From contig CM040101.1 of NCBI GenBank assembly GCA_022496805.1, positions 1,490,501-1,554,500 of the forward strand: a stretch of DNA of 64,000 bases. The letters are read 5' to 3'. Position 1 is the stretch's first letter; the number at the start of each line of letters is the position of its first letter. This DNA is from Pohlia nutans (taxonomy: Eukaryota > Streptophyta > Bryopsida > Bryales > Mniaceae). The notes below the pieces were generated by a model, which had not been told where the DNA came from, did not search any database, and was given only the letters and a program-made list of their open reading frames with translations. Positions 33,937 to 46,770 of the stretch are shown in pieces. A program made the position numbers and the translations under genes.

Positions 33937-34178
33937 CTCTCTCTATCCAGAAATAATTTTTTGGTATTTTTTTATTTGGATATAATTTTCCTATGTTTTA
34001 TACTTCTAACGTGAGCCTTACCCACTTCAAATGGGCCGGACAATGAGAGTGACAAAAAGCTACATACTACTATTAAAGATAAACCATTTTTCGAGTACTG
34101 AGACAGTTCTTTTGGCAAAAAAAAATGTTAAGTCGAAACATGCCAAAGATGAGGACAGTTATTTCCGGACAGAAGGAG
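33937..34178. mobile_element. Stowaway-like MITE
   Basis: The left end CTCTCTCTATCCAGAAATAA follows TA at 33935-33936. The right end inverted is CTCCTTCTGTCCGGAAATAA, with TA decayed to CA. A diverged inverted copy of the interior lies near 30110-30322. Confidence 0.55.
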
Positions 34179-34353
34179 CAGCTCGAAATGCGGCAAAGCC
34201 GCAATCATAAGAGCTGGTCAAGTGCACTCACAGCATTGTAACAAACCTGGTTCACAGGGACATGTCATCGTCATCATCTCCATAATGCAATTTTACCAGA
34301 CTACTATTCGGCAGCTCTCAACTCACTGAACAAAACTACCCACCATATGACTA

Positions 34354-34537
34354 CACTACAAGGAGAAGGCGTCGTTTTTCACTCCCTGTGTGGGTCAAAC
34401 AGCGCCACTTCGCACTCACTAATTTTTTGGTTGAACTTGGTGAGTGCAATTCGTCACGTAGGACAAGCGTGTGCAATAAAAAAAAAGGCAATGAACAGGA
34501 TCCTCCTGAGTGAGAAACGACGCCTCTCCTTGTAGTG
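34354..34537. mobile_element. 184-bp CACTA-type mini-element
   Basis: It begins CACTACAAGGAGAAGGCGTC and ends CTCTCCTTGTAGTG, with an internal second inverted pair. The flanking 3-mers CTA and CAA do not match. Same family as 40616-40797. Confidence 0.68.
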
Positions 34538-34805
34538 CAAGTACACCACATCTTGGTAATCAGGGAGACCAATTCATTTCTCTAGTACCATGGGTCTAAT
34601 TGACAAGAACGAAATCAGAGCCTCCACCACAGAGGCTCCGAAGTTTATCAGTCTCAAGGCTCGACCGAACTACCATAGCTGCAAGTGACGTGAGGTTCTT
34701 ATCGGATTACTCCAAATTCACCATGACTCACCATTCATTGATGCTGCAAGGGAGAAGGTCCGGGAGCTTCATTCCAGCCCTCCACGCAATGTAGCAGAGG
34801 TATGA

Positions 34806-36770
34806 TCAGTCTTCCGATCCTAGCGGACTTAGCCTCCGAAAAAACTTTTTTAATATCTGTTCAGCATCAAGAAATTTGATCTCTGTACTATATTTGATCT
34901 CCCACAAGTCCTTTTGAATTGCTTCAAATGAAGGTCGTTCCTCAGGCGCATGTGCCCAACACTTTCTCATAAGAACATCCAAACTTTGCGGGCAATTCAT
35001 TGGAATTGTAGGTCGTATGCCTTTACATACGTGCTCCATAACGTGATGTCTAATACCTTGGAAGGGAATCAAACCAGTGACGATTTCATAATACGTCATC
35101 CCAAAACTATACACATCTGCAGATCCTGAGTATTCTGAGCTCTGCCAAACCTCCGGAGCCATCCAAGGAATTGTCCCCTTTTTCAATGTGTGTTTACCAT
35201 CCTTGGACCACAACTTGGATTCTCCAAAATCTATCAATTTCACTGTGTAGTTAAAAGTTGGGACACTTCCTACTTTAGATTGAGGTACAAGCTTAGAGCT
35301 CACCAAACAATTCTTGGCTTTCAGATCTCGATGCAGCATTTCAAATTTCTGCGCGTGAATCATGGCCGCCACAATTTGCAACAAAATATCAATTGTGATG
35401 GAAAGAGAAAAAGGGCCTCCTGACTCCTGCATTCCAGGACCCCTCAACACCTTATCTATCAAACTTCGCAGGTCTTCTTGCATCAACTCCATTACAAGAT
35501 AACCTGTCTATTTCGGTTCAATCACTTCGACTGCATTCCTCTCTTCCTCAGTTAAAGCCTCCTCCTTCAATGCAAACCCAAAAAAGTCCACAACATTTGG
35601 GTGATGCAATTTCACCAAGAACCCAGCTTCCTTTTCAACAACATCTCTTGGGATATGTTGAACCATTGCAACTGCCACTTCCTGTCCCAACCAATTTGCA
35701 CTGTATATGCGCTTAAAACTTCCTCCAGATATAGGCTTTTTCATTTTAAGATCCAAATAATCTATCTCGAAACATTTTGAAACTAAATTTCCGTCACACA
35801 AACCTAAAGTATCTTGGCATCTATTCTTGACAACTGCTGAAAATTTGTTATTTGAGGTCTCATCCGCTACAAACTTGTTACCACACAATTGCCAAGCCAA
35901 ACAAAATATAGGGTTGCCAAGTGTATGGATTGACAATTTTTTCTCTATGTTGACTAGAAGGTCCTTGCGATCAAGGGCTTGCCTTTCAAAATCACCTTTC
36001 AACGATTCCTCTTCATCAACTGCCGTTTCAATTTCATCTTTGCAATCAAAGGCTTCTTGATCAACATAATCTTCATGCATTTCAATGGCGTCAGTTACCA
36101 CTCTAATTTCACCCGTACTTTCAGAGGGTTCTTGATCAACATTATCTTCATGAAATCCACCCTCATCAGTCGTCGCTCCAAATGCATGCATGTTCCTTTG
36201 GGGTCCATATCTACGCTTATGATCGATCCACATAAATTCCAGCTCTTCACTACATTCATCTTTTAAAAAGCCAGAGTTCATCCTTAACAACTCCTCTGTA
36301 ACAAACGTCGGATTAGCTTCAATGGACCGATGCGGAGCTTTCAAATACCTGATTTTTTCAAGACTCCAGTTGAAATCACGAATGAGGAGGGAAAACCAAG
36401 ATCCTGAATACTTTTCAAACTCAGGGGGTGCCATAGATAGGACAAGAGCAACCCTTTTCCATTCCTTTCCACTACACGCTTGTAATAATTGCTCTGCTGA
36501 CATCAAAGCACGAAGAAGACTATCTAAAGAGTTGATTAGATCCTTCAATGTCTGACTTTGATAAGAAGTCCACATCACATTCTCGTCTTCGAAATCAGGA
36601 ATGTTTCTCACCTCCTGAATGCCCTTTAGGAAAATCCGGACAAGATTATCACATTGAGAATGAAATACAATAACTTGTTTCAAAAGCTCTTCCATATTTG
36701 CACACAATCTCTCAATCGACTTCATGCTTGTCGAGGCATCCTTCTTCACAACAGCAAATTGAGCTAGATC
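34806..36770 (-). pseudogene. Protein kinase (TKL-like) gene interrupted by an in-frame TAG
   Basis: The exon starts at about 36770 after an acceptor CTACAG; earlier exons were not found. About 300 N-terminal residues are helical and acidic without a known domain. The kinase domain follows: glycine loop ISGGSFKRIYSANW, alpha-C Glu in VVEKEAGFLVKLHHPNVV, HRDLKAKNCL, DFG in KLIDFGESKLW, APE in WMAPEVW, and DVYSFGMTYYE. Two faults stand out. The beta-3 segment reads EVAVAMV where VAxK is expected, so the ATP-binding Lys seems absent. A TAG at 35508-35510 cuts the same frame just before the hinge (TGYLVMELM). With the stop, only the N-lobe would be made. The family resembles Ser/Thr/Tyr kinases common in mosses and lycophytes (inference). 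Stop-codon error in the assembly is possible. Confidence 0.82.
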
Positions 36771-37001
36771 CTGTAGTCTCCACAAAACCGCAATCCATCG
36801 TTAGTGGATACAAAAGTCAAAAACAACCTTCGACATGCATAGCTTATAGGTATTTATGCAGGTTCATGTGCAAATCTAAATGAAGATTGCTCAATTCAAT
36901 AAAACCAACACTAATATCATCAAAGTAATACATAATTGTTCATCAACAAGACTTTAGTATTAAGAGCAAATATTCAACAGATACTTATTCCCTACAATTG
37001 C

Positions 37002-37508
37002 CTAAATTATTTTGAAGACACTAGATATCTTCATATAATATAGACTAGCATTTATACCCCTATTGAGTATGAGTTGCATAATGATAATGCCTGTACAAGA
37101 GGGAATAAGCTTGTGAAAGCTCCTCAAAATTAAATAGCTACTCTTCATGTCAGGTAGAGAGCTTGCCTGAACATGGGCTAGATTCCATGAACCTGTGTCA
37201 TATCCTCGATTATGTACTTTGGAAATCCTATAGCGAATGTCATTGTCGAGCAACTCATATATTCTGATCTCCTTAGCAAGTTCTGCATCGTAAATGTTGA
37301 TGAATAGCACAACATCCGATAAGCTCGTTACTCCAGCAAGGAAAAATTCCCATGTTAGATAGGTATAACTTGTAGGTGTATCAACCACAAGTCGCATCAT
37401 AGGGAGGAGTACTAGCATATCTATCCCAACAGGCCAAAATCTTATATTGAATGCATGGTGAGTCTCATTGAAGATTGTGGTCTTCAAGTTCTTCATGATA
37501 AAACCCAT
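37002..37508 (-). CDS. Hypothetical protein, possibly the first exon of a longer gene
   Basis: ATG at 37508; up to 168 residues. The first 110 read like a folded soluble domain (FNIRFWPVGIDM, SYTYLTWEFF, DVVLFINIYDAELAKEIRIYELLDND). I recognise no family. The end after about residue 115 looks less regular, so an intron may begin there. It lies 230 bp upstream of the kinase exon on the same strand and could belong to the same transcript. No signal peptide or membrane segment is evident. Confidence 0.42.
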   Translation of the reverse strand: MGFIMKNLKTTIFNETHHAFNIRFWPVGIDMLVLLPMMRLVVDTPTSYTYLTWEFFLAGVTSLSDVVLFINIYDAELAKEIRIYELLDNDIRYRISKVHNRGYDTGSWNLAHVQASSLPDMKSSYLILRSFHKLIPSCTGIIIMQLILNRGINASLYYMKISSVFKII

Positions 37509-40500
37509 TGTATCCTACCTGCTCCTGAAAGTACACAACAAAGGTTCATCCGAGAGAATACATGCAAACTCTATTGTACATTTCTGATCAAATGGGTGTC
37601 TACTTGGCAAACATAGGTGGATAAGAACTAGCAAATGTACGTCAAAGAAGTTGTGATGTGTTCTATATTGAATGTATTTGAGGAAAGTTGTAGTGTTTGC
37701 GAATTTGACAATGGAACATGTTACAACCTATTGCAACCTAAGCTACGTACAATAGGCTTGCAATGTCATTAAGGCCTCCATCTACAGACCATGCAGGATC
37801 ATGCACCTCAAACATCTCACCACGCAACGGCTCAACATATTTAGTGCTTACGTCATTTCTGAAATGTAGGTAGCATCCACGACACAGGAGAAACTTACCA
37901 CCAAATATAGAGAACTACAAAACGTTCTCTCCGATCTCTTTGAATCTGCATGATCAGCACAAGAGCATGAAATTTCAATTAACCTCGAAAGCCATAAACA
38001 CCAGTCCACCAAAATATCACAAGATAATTCATCACGTACGCTACTAATCAGCATTTAAATAAATATCCATCCTTGGGAGGTAACTCCTCTCTTTTCTATT
38101 TTACTTAGAGAGTGATCTTGCAGTATTGTGAACTCATACCGTGACTGATAATAAGTGATTTTAAGGTCTATTAGAAGGTAAAGAACTTATTGAAATTTAC
38201 ATATTAAAAATCAGTTCATGACAGACCTCTATTTCTTTCTACATGTGTCACCAACGATAATATCTGGACTATATAAAATTTCCGGGAGCCGCACTGGGGG
38301 TTGGGTTGAAGGTTTTAGGTGCTTTTTAGGTGAATGGTTTCAACCGTGGGCCGCACAAGGAGAGTAATTTCAACCTGTGAGAAAAACTGTCAACAGTGCT
38401 ACCCCACTTCAGAAAAATTCTCAACCAACCCCCTCTGCAGCCCTCGTTTGAGTTGAGTTTCCTTGGAAACACTCAACCCAGTTGGAAAACTCAACCCAAT
38501 TCTCTATGCGACGCACTCCAAAAATATGAGGACAACATGTCACGAACGAATCCAACCACGAAAATTAACCTTAACCCCAACTTCTAGAAACTTACCGACA
38601 GAAAACCTTCCTTTGAAAACTTACCGACAGGCTTATAATCCTTACTTGACAAGGCAGGTTTGTCGAATCCCCCCACTCTCAAAAACGCCTTCTTCCCGCA
38701 CCAACCGTGAGTTCCTGGCCTCTGGAGAAAAATCAAGGCAGTGTGCAGACATCAAAACTTCAAGTTGCAAATTAAAGGACGTCGGAGAGGAGAGAAGCCC
38801 TCACACTTGTGAGCCTGGAGTCTACGAGAGATTAACTCTCCAATCTTCTCCTGAGTGACAAATTAGTAACGGCAGATACTAAATCACTCGGCGGAGGAAG
38901 GATCAAACACAACTCCTCAGCGGAACCACCAAAAAACTGCGGATCGAGGTCCAGCATATGAAGTCCCTCAAGCAAAACGAGCAGGGTAACCCCAGAGCTA
39001 CAGTGCATGTGTGGGACCATGAACATCATAGTACTGGTGGTGATTTCATCCAGCATCTTCGAAATTATTGGATCTCAAGTCTTGCGCATCAATCGAAGTA
39101 TTCCCGCGACCTTGAATTCTTATTCAAAACTACAATACTGTGCTGCTGGCCCACCATCCAAGTCATTGAAGAGTTGATAAAAATTGGACACAAAACATGC
39201 TTCGGAGTCAAATGATCTTCTTCTCCTAAGTCCAATAATCTTCTGAGTCCTGAATTCATCATCATCTTCATCGTCCAATACTCGTCTACGTTCGCTGGTT
39301 TTCAAAGCACCGGCATAGGATGCCGTTTTTGATACCATGCAGTCCACCACATATTGTCACCTTCTGTAGTGCACCTTCTCTTGCAAATTTCCTCAAGTTT
39401 TCTCTTCACATGATTTAAAGAGACGCTGCAGTACTGCGCCACCCTCTGTCTTAACACACTGCCATTCAACAAGCGCGTTTATTTCATCGGCTGAGATCAG
39501 TCGGTGGACCATTCTTCCTAAACTTAACCTTTCTGGCAGTTATCCAAGCTCTGATACATGATTCAGGATTGGTGTTATGCTCTCTTGCTTTTAGCATGGA
39601 AGATATTTCACAAATAACGTCATGCATGCGCAGCTCTTCTGATACTTTCCTCTGTCCACGTTCCCCCTTTTCTGTACCTTTTCACTCTTTTTCTCGTAGC
39701 TTTGATTGATAGAGCTGATCCAGAGAGCAATTTCCTTCCTCTCAATGTTGGTAATGCACTGACCCTGTGAGGGCGTCGCATTTTGATCTGTGATCACTAT
39801 ACCTACACAGGAATTGAGTTCAGAGGAAAAATTGTACATGGTCATATCAGTTAAATTGGCGTATTTCAGAGCGCCAAATTTGTGAAATTCAAGTGCACAG
39901 AGCGCCAAAATTGTGAGAACAAGAATGTTTCCGGTAACAGTGCTGACATCACACGAAAGGAATTGATGTCTACCACCATACTTTGGGAAGCCGCACTAAG
40001 CATCAGGCATTAACCAATCACTTCGAACGATTTTTCAATCTTTGTATGTATTTGTACTCTCAGCTTCAGAACAAACTTTTTAAAACAGAATCAAAAGAAA
40101 ACGCAGTCCAAGACAATTAAAAACGCCATTGAGAAACTGTAACAACCAAACTCTCCCGTCCTCTAGTAACACTACACACATCATACAAAACGAATCGATG
40201 CCTGCGAAGCCGCACTAAGCACTGCACATTACGCCTTACGGTGTTACTGCAAGCTCGATCAAGAAAGAGAATCTGAACAAAAAGGTGAAGGCTATCGTAC
40301 CAGCTGAACGATGCGACCAAATTGCAGGTTCGGCATGAAGAGAGGAGGCTGAGATGATTGTGCGATAATTCAACTTGATCTTCGGGCAACAAGAAACGGT
40401 AGCTATTCCGCATTGCGAGATCGGCATCCCTAACGAATGTTTCCTGAAACAATTAAGCGCAGTGCTTATTATGCAGTGTTGTAGAAACTCTGCTGCGCCA

Positions 40501-40612
40501 GTATAGTGTATTGCATGTATGTTATTTGTGAAGAAGCGGGTGGTGAGGCTCGCTCAATCGCAAACAGAATTGAAGCTCCCGCCATAGCCAACAACCCTCG
40601 TAAGTTTATTGC
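37509..40612. other. Unassigned region with possible minus-strand exon remnants
   Basis: Several short minus-strand ORFs (38832-39056, 39120-39350, 39591-39908) have protein-like stretches such as SERRRVLDDEDDDEF and ITNIERKEIALWISSINQSYEKK. No family is recognised and no splice path was convincing. Two copies of GAAGCCGCACTAAGCA occur at about 39989 and 40208. Confidence 0.25.
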
Positions 40613-40615
40613 AAT

Positions 40616-40797
40616 CACTACAAGGAGAAGGCGTCGCATTTCACTCCTTCTGTGAGTCAAAAGGCGTCACTTCGCACTCACCAATTTTTTGGTTGGACTT
40701 GGTGAGTGCGATTCGTCACTTAGGACAAGTGTGTACAGTGAAAAGCGACAATGAACAGGATTCTCCAAAGTGAGAAACGACATCTCTGTTTGTACTA
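40616..40797. mobile_element. 182-bp CACTA-type mini-element
   Basis: It begins CACTACAAGGAGAAGGCGTC; the right end TGTTTGTACTA is decayed. AAT duplications at 40613-40615 and 40798-40800 define the borders. Confidence 0.65.
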
Positions 40798-40849
40798 AAT
40801 GCATCTCCCCACTCGGTCTCTGACGGCCGGCAGTGTTATGTACAAGAGT

Positions 40850-41398
40850 GAAAGGATTTGAGGTTCAGATGATGCACCAATTTCAAAGATGTGTTATAAA
40901 ATGTTTGATGAATCACAAAAATGGAGGTGATATACAAAAAAAAAGTTGAAAAATGTCAATGTATAGATCACGTTTGTACAGTTGGATTTGTCATACTTTT
41001 TATTGATATTTTTTTAATTAATTTTTCAAGTTTTTCTTTTGAAATTCATATAAAAATCCCAAATTAACAATTTTTAATTAATTTTTTTTGTAATGAATTT
41101 GGAATAATATGCACTATAAGATGGTATAATTTCCATTATTTGATTCTACTTATTTTGAAAAATCATTTTTAAGATCTTACTTTTTGAACTAAGAATGAAA
41201 CTTGACATAAACCAATTTTGTTATTTTAAAAATGAAAACACAATATCTTATTTTGAAGATCTATACTGTACAAATGATAGTCAACTAGCACAAGAACCAA
41301 AAGAACTTTGGATGAATGAAAAGAATCACTTAATGTGGTGAAGAGGCGCTTCATAAATCATCTAACATTTAGAAAATGGACGTCGGCGCATCAAAGGA
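40850..41398. mobile_element. TTAA-type MITE, family P4
   Basis: The right end adjoins TTAA at 41399-41402; the left end near 40850 is approximate. An inverted copy lies at about 60480-60942, which supports it as a repeat. Confidence 0.5.
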
Positions 41399-41402
41399 TT
41401 AA

Positions 41403-41957
41403 CCCCTAAACGCTCAGACGACCAATTTCTGATCGTTGCCCGTTTTTGACGCATTACCCAGAACAAAAAATTAAGTTTTTAAAAAAATATAAAAAATACT
41501 TTAAAATACTACATCAAGTCTACTTTCCAACGTAATTTGAATTATGTCAATCCGAGTTAACCTCCAACCGGGCGAATTTTTCAAAGTGAATCCCCGAGTG
41601 AATCACCTCAGCATTGTCCTAGTGTTATAAAATTTGCTATTTGGAGAAAGTAATGATGTTCCCTTCATCATTTCTTTTGCTTTTTTGAAGTTTACAATGG
41701 ATAAACTAATTTTAACTAATCATGCTAAATTTTAAACTCTAAAAGTGAAAATCATAATTTATACAATTTTCAAAGGTTAGTGCTTTTAAATTCATTAAAA
41801 AAGTATATAAAGCTATTTTTAGAAGTTTGACTATATGGATAATTTGTAGAGATGATGCCCTACATTTTGTCTATTGAACCAAACTTCATCAAACATATGG
41901 AAGGCACATATTATATCACATCTTTGTTTTGTCCAATATCCCTCGGGCTTTTAGGGG
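41403..41957. mobile_element. TTAA-flanked MITE, family P3
   Basis: Perfect TTAA at 41399-41402 and 41958-41961. The left end is CCCCTAAACGCTCAGACG; the right end inverted is CCCCTAAAAGCCCGAGGG. It shares its left TTAA with the P4 copy, so one inserted at the border of the other. Confidence 0.7.
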
Positions 41958-42318
41958 TTAATACAAGCTTACATTTGCATGCTTGTAATAGTATCGATCT
42001 ATAAGTCCCATGAAATACTATAGGTGGAGGGCAAATCAAAATTTCCAAAAAAAATTTGGTATGGTGAAAAAAAAATATTGAAGAAAATATTGGATTCCAA
42101 ATATATTTTTTGGATTTTGACACTATGCAGGAAATTGGATCTTTTTTACATTTGAGACTTGATATACAGTGGTTTAAACCGCATGTGGTAGCTTAGTACG
42201 CTCGCATTTTCATTTTGTCAATCTTATAAGTGAAGTTATATTTAATAATCATCACCAAAAATACACTGGCACAATTTTCAAAGTTTATTTACATAAGACA
42301 TGAAGAAAACTTTGAATA

Positions 42319-43255
42319 GAGCTATCTGTAAAGTCACCTTGAATTTGAAAAATCTATCATGAATTTTGCTTTAAATGTTCACTTCCAATAGTTAAAAAGT
42401 ATGGAAGAGCTTGGTGGTCTATCATTTAGTATTAGGTGTCTAAGAGCTTGGTGGTCTTCAAACTCATGAAAAAAAATTGAGTTCCTTTTCCAAAAACGTG
42501 TTTCATGAGTTTGAAGACCACCAAGCTCCTACACATATATACATAAAAAACTCTGGTCCTTTGAGGGATCGGCGAGAATAGAGTGTCTGTTCGATTGACC
42601 CTTGATACGATGCCCATAGGACAAAGGATCATTGGTTAGGACTACTCGCCTCTTTCGAGGTTAGACACTATGGACAACCAAAACTTGATGAGACTAGAGA
42701 CACAGAGGAGAGTTAGGATTTTAGTGGGTTCAATGTTTAAAGAATAGATATGTTGTCACGGAAGGTCAAAGTTTAGGGGTATGGATTGGTTATTTTCTAT
42801 TTTTTCTTTTGTGAAGGAGTATGGACATAGTATGGTGGGTAACTATAGTATTAATTTCTTTATAGGTAGGTTTAATTTGGGATTTAGGTACTTTAAATTT
42901 TTCTTTAATAATTTTGATGGAGGGGATGTGTGTAGATGCTCTAGCTCTGGCGGTAATTACTATGAGTGGGTTTATTTTCCATCCTCTTGTGATAATATTA
43001 TCCATTAATGGTTGGTATTTGCAGATTTTATTATTGATTGTTTCAGGTGAAAATCTATCATTACAATATGTGAATTCAATAAATTGAATGGTGAGGTTTG
43101 GATTGGTGATGTTTGATGAGCTCTTACACACCTAATAATGATAGACCACCAAGCTCTTCCATACCTTTTAACTATTTGGAGTGAACAAATAAGAGTATAT
43201 TCAAGCAAAATTCATGATAGACTCTTCAAATTCAAGTTGACTTTACGAATAACTC
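42319..43255. mobile_element. TA-flanked foldback MITE (copy B) with about 550 bp of extra sequence
   Basis: The ends GAGCTATCTGTAAAGTCACC and the inverse of GAGTTATTCGTAAAGTC are flanked by TA at 42317-42318 and 43256-43257. The arms match copy C. Between about 42545 and 43115 is sequence absent from copy C, with open frames on both strands that I cannot assign. Confidence 0.68.
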
Positions 43256-43382
43256 TATTGTCTTGCGTAAGATATGAAGAGAACTTCTAAATTTTAAAAC
43301 TTAGTATCTATGCACTATACTAGGACTTTCTAATATATGCACTGAACAAGATCTCATGATTAACACCCACAAGAAATGAATG

Positions 43383-43501
43383 CACTAGTAGGAAAGGTGG
43401 CACTACCGAGGGAGATGCCCAGGCAAGTAGTGCCCAATTCCACGCATGCATAGTGATTTTGCCTGGGCATGTCCCTGGGAGTGCCACCTTTTCTACTAAT
43501 G
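43383..43501. mobile_element. 119-bp CACTA-type mini-element
   Basis: It begins CACTAGTAGGAAAGGTGGC; the right end is CTTTTCTACTAATG. ATG duplications at 43380-43382 and 43502-43504. Same family as 33415-33534. Confidence 0.73.
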
Positions 43502-44021
43502 ATGGATGTTAATATCACCTATAGGAAATGGTGAACTATTTGATTTTTGGCCTATTGATCTCTATCAAGTTTCACAGTTTGCATGCCCAATTATTATCTA
43601 AGATTTCTATAAACGCTTCCTTCCATGCTATAAAGCTTGAATTCAGTGAGGCCCCCTTGCAGAGTATATAGTTCCACAATTTGATCATTCTATTGCAGAT
43701 TGGCTATGACCAAAGAAAGTGATCCAAAAATGAATCTTACTTCCCCAAAACAAAACAACATTTTTGAAACAATAAAAATGTGTTTGGGAAGTGGCTATGA
43801 ACTTCCACAATGGACTTTCTATTTTTGGTTACAAGGCCCAATCCGTTTCCCTTCTCTGGCATCCCAGTTTAAAGTCCATAATCTCCATTTGGTACTGGAA
43901 GGAAGCTGGGATGAAATAATTCAAGTCCTGGTAAAATCACCCCTGGGTCGTCGAGGTGGGAGTTTCATAAAAACCAAATTAAATTCAAGTGTTTTTTTTT
44001 TTTTGGTTTTTATTCACTTAC

Positions 44022-46736
44022 TTATTTGTTCTTGAAGAGATAATGTGCCACTCCCCACTCTTCACCATTCCTGTAGGCAAACATCTCCGCCACCGCAATG
44101 AAAAATGTGCGCCAATTGGCCACCCACTTGGTGGCTTCGCCTTCGCCGTATGTTTTCACAAAGATGGGCCGAATGACGTTGAGCTGAGCGTCCATCTTCT
44201 GCAACCATTCCTCGCTGCAAACCACAATCACCGACACACAATCACCGACACACCAGGCTCACTATTCATTTTTAAGGTAAGATCTGATTTTGATAATTGG
44301 AGAGACAAAAACATCGATTCAATTTGTCTTCTGACATGATTCTTACGTAAGGAATTCTTGGATTGAATGACATTCCAAATATTGAGAAACTGATTGCTAC
44401 TCTAAAATTGCTATTTAGTGTCCAGCAAAACTTGATGTCTTTTACCACAATTCATTCAAAGGTGAGGAGAAATAGTGTCCATACGCTAGTTGTCATTCTC
44501 ACTTCCACTGACAGTGCCATGTTCCTTCCAAGTGATGAGAGTGACATGAGTTGACATGATGTGTTTATTACATAAACATCGATTCAGCAAGGTTCTAATT
44601 TGTCTTCTGACATGATTCTTATGTAAGGAATTCTTGGATTGAATGACATTCCAAATTGATTGCTACACTAAAATTGTGATTTAGTGTTCAGCAAGAATTT
44701 GATGTCTTTTACCACAATTCGTTCAAAGGTGAGGAGAAAGTGTCCCTACGGTCCATACGCTAGTTGTCATTCTCACTCCCACTGAGAGTGCCATGTTCCT
44801 TCCAGGTGATGAGAGTTGGCATGCCGTGTTTATTATAAAGTTGCCATTCATTGAAACACTGCATATAGAAGAAGGTTTACTCAAAGTTTTTTATCATTTT
44901 AAAATTTACAGTAAAAAGTTTTTTTTTGCAGGGACACTATATCTCCAAATAATGTCTGGGTTCAGAAATAGTGTCCTGGACACTAAATCACGATTTTAGC
45001 GTAGTTTGAAGAACTTAAGCTATTTTTAATGCAAGATACTAGATCTAGACTTTTACATGTACTCACTTTTACAGAAATGGCAGTTTTTTTCCAGCCATGT
45101 GTGGCGCTGCCTTCAGAAGGTCATATTATGGTAGCAACAAAGGGGTCAAGAAATGGCTCTCATACCTGGTGCGTGCGTAATGGGTTCCATTTACAAACCA
45201 TTGGTTCACAATTGACACGTCATCCTGAAAACATGGGCACCACACACCAATTGTAGTATTAGTATTCAAACCCATTTACCTAAATCTCTCTTTAATTCTG
45301 AGCACTTGCAAATTCATACAACCCTGGTTCTCTATGCAGAAACCCTAAACCCTAAACCCTAAAAAAAACCTCAAAGAATCATGAAAATCTGTGACCTGAA
45401 AGTAGAGGAGAAGATTGTTTGAGGGCATGGTCCCTCCAGTGAAAAAGTTTCGGCTCATCCAGTCATCTTCTCCTTGGTCCCGTACATGCAAGGTATGCTA
45501 TTTATGCAATTGCTCACATATACGTACTTCTAAGAGAATATGAAGGTGATAACAATAAAAAATAAAATTTCTAGTCCAAAATTATAGACACCATTTTTAG
45601 ACATTCTTGGAATCACTAAAAAGATCAACCAATTAGAGTACCAAAGTGCTAAAAACGCTTCAAACTACTTTGTGAGAATTGAAGATGTTGAATTAGCTTG
45701 GGGTTAATATCAATTTTAGCCCAAGCTAAAAATGTAGGCCCCATTAACTAGAAAAAGAGGATAAAACATCTTGGGCTCAACAACTCCACAATTCTCCTTC
45801 TGAAATGGTTTATGAATTTGAGTTAACCAAAATCAGAGCAGGTGATCTGACCCCCAAAATATAAGGAAACCAGAGTCTATGTCCTCTTTGAATGTAACCG
45901 AAATCAAATCAAATAGTGAACTCAACACCCTCCAACTTCAATTTTGGACATGAGCTCCAAGTTGTCATAGCCAACTAATCAAACCAGTCACCTAATTATA
46001 TCTCAAGTTTGCCACATGCCTTGCCATTATCTCAAATTGGATGTGGGCCATCGCCTCCAAGCCTTGGCTCTTTGTGAACTCACCTTAGTCTCAGTTTTGC
46101 CTCCTTTGTGACGGCAAAACTAGTTCACCCTCCTTTCTATTTTGGATTCTTTGGAAACCATGCCAATTTGCTTGGCTGCCTTAGATACGGGTTAGACTCA
46201 CCTCACCTAACATGTATACTCTCTTCTTTTCGGTTAACTGTATGAAAACCCTAAACTATCTCTTTCTTTTCTTTTCTTCATCTATAAGAGGTGTACATTT
46301 TATACCTCCATTTGATAGAAAACAGGAATAACGGTTCTAGTCCTCACCACAAGATTTAGACTCATGAAAATCAGCAAAGTTTGGAAGACCAAATAACTAT
46401 TAAACAAACATACCTCAAAATGGTAGGGAATAGATTTATGCACAAAGATATGTATAAAGAGAAGGCCATCAGGCTTCAACCACGAAGATATCTTCTTCAA
46501 GAGCTTTTCATAGTTCTTCATATGCTGCCAAAAGGATTCAAAAACCACTTCAGAAACAATCTCATCACAGAATGAGTAAAACCTCTTCGTCCAGCAAAAT
46601 GCAGAGAATGAGAAACAGATGCACCCACCTCAAACATTTCAATAGACAAAATGCGATCATACGTATTCTCAGCGTTGAAGACGTTCATGTCACATGTGAT
46701 GATTTTAACATTTGACAACCCTCGCTTGCTGCAATT

Positions 46737-46770
<34 letters not shown>

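Noticed and set aside
42781..43131. Open frames on both strands in MITE copy B, considered as an organelle or transposase gene
   Set aside because: No motif fits; one promising hydrophobic frame has an internal stop. Left as unassigned cargo.
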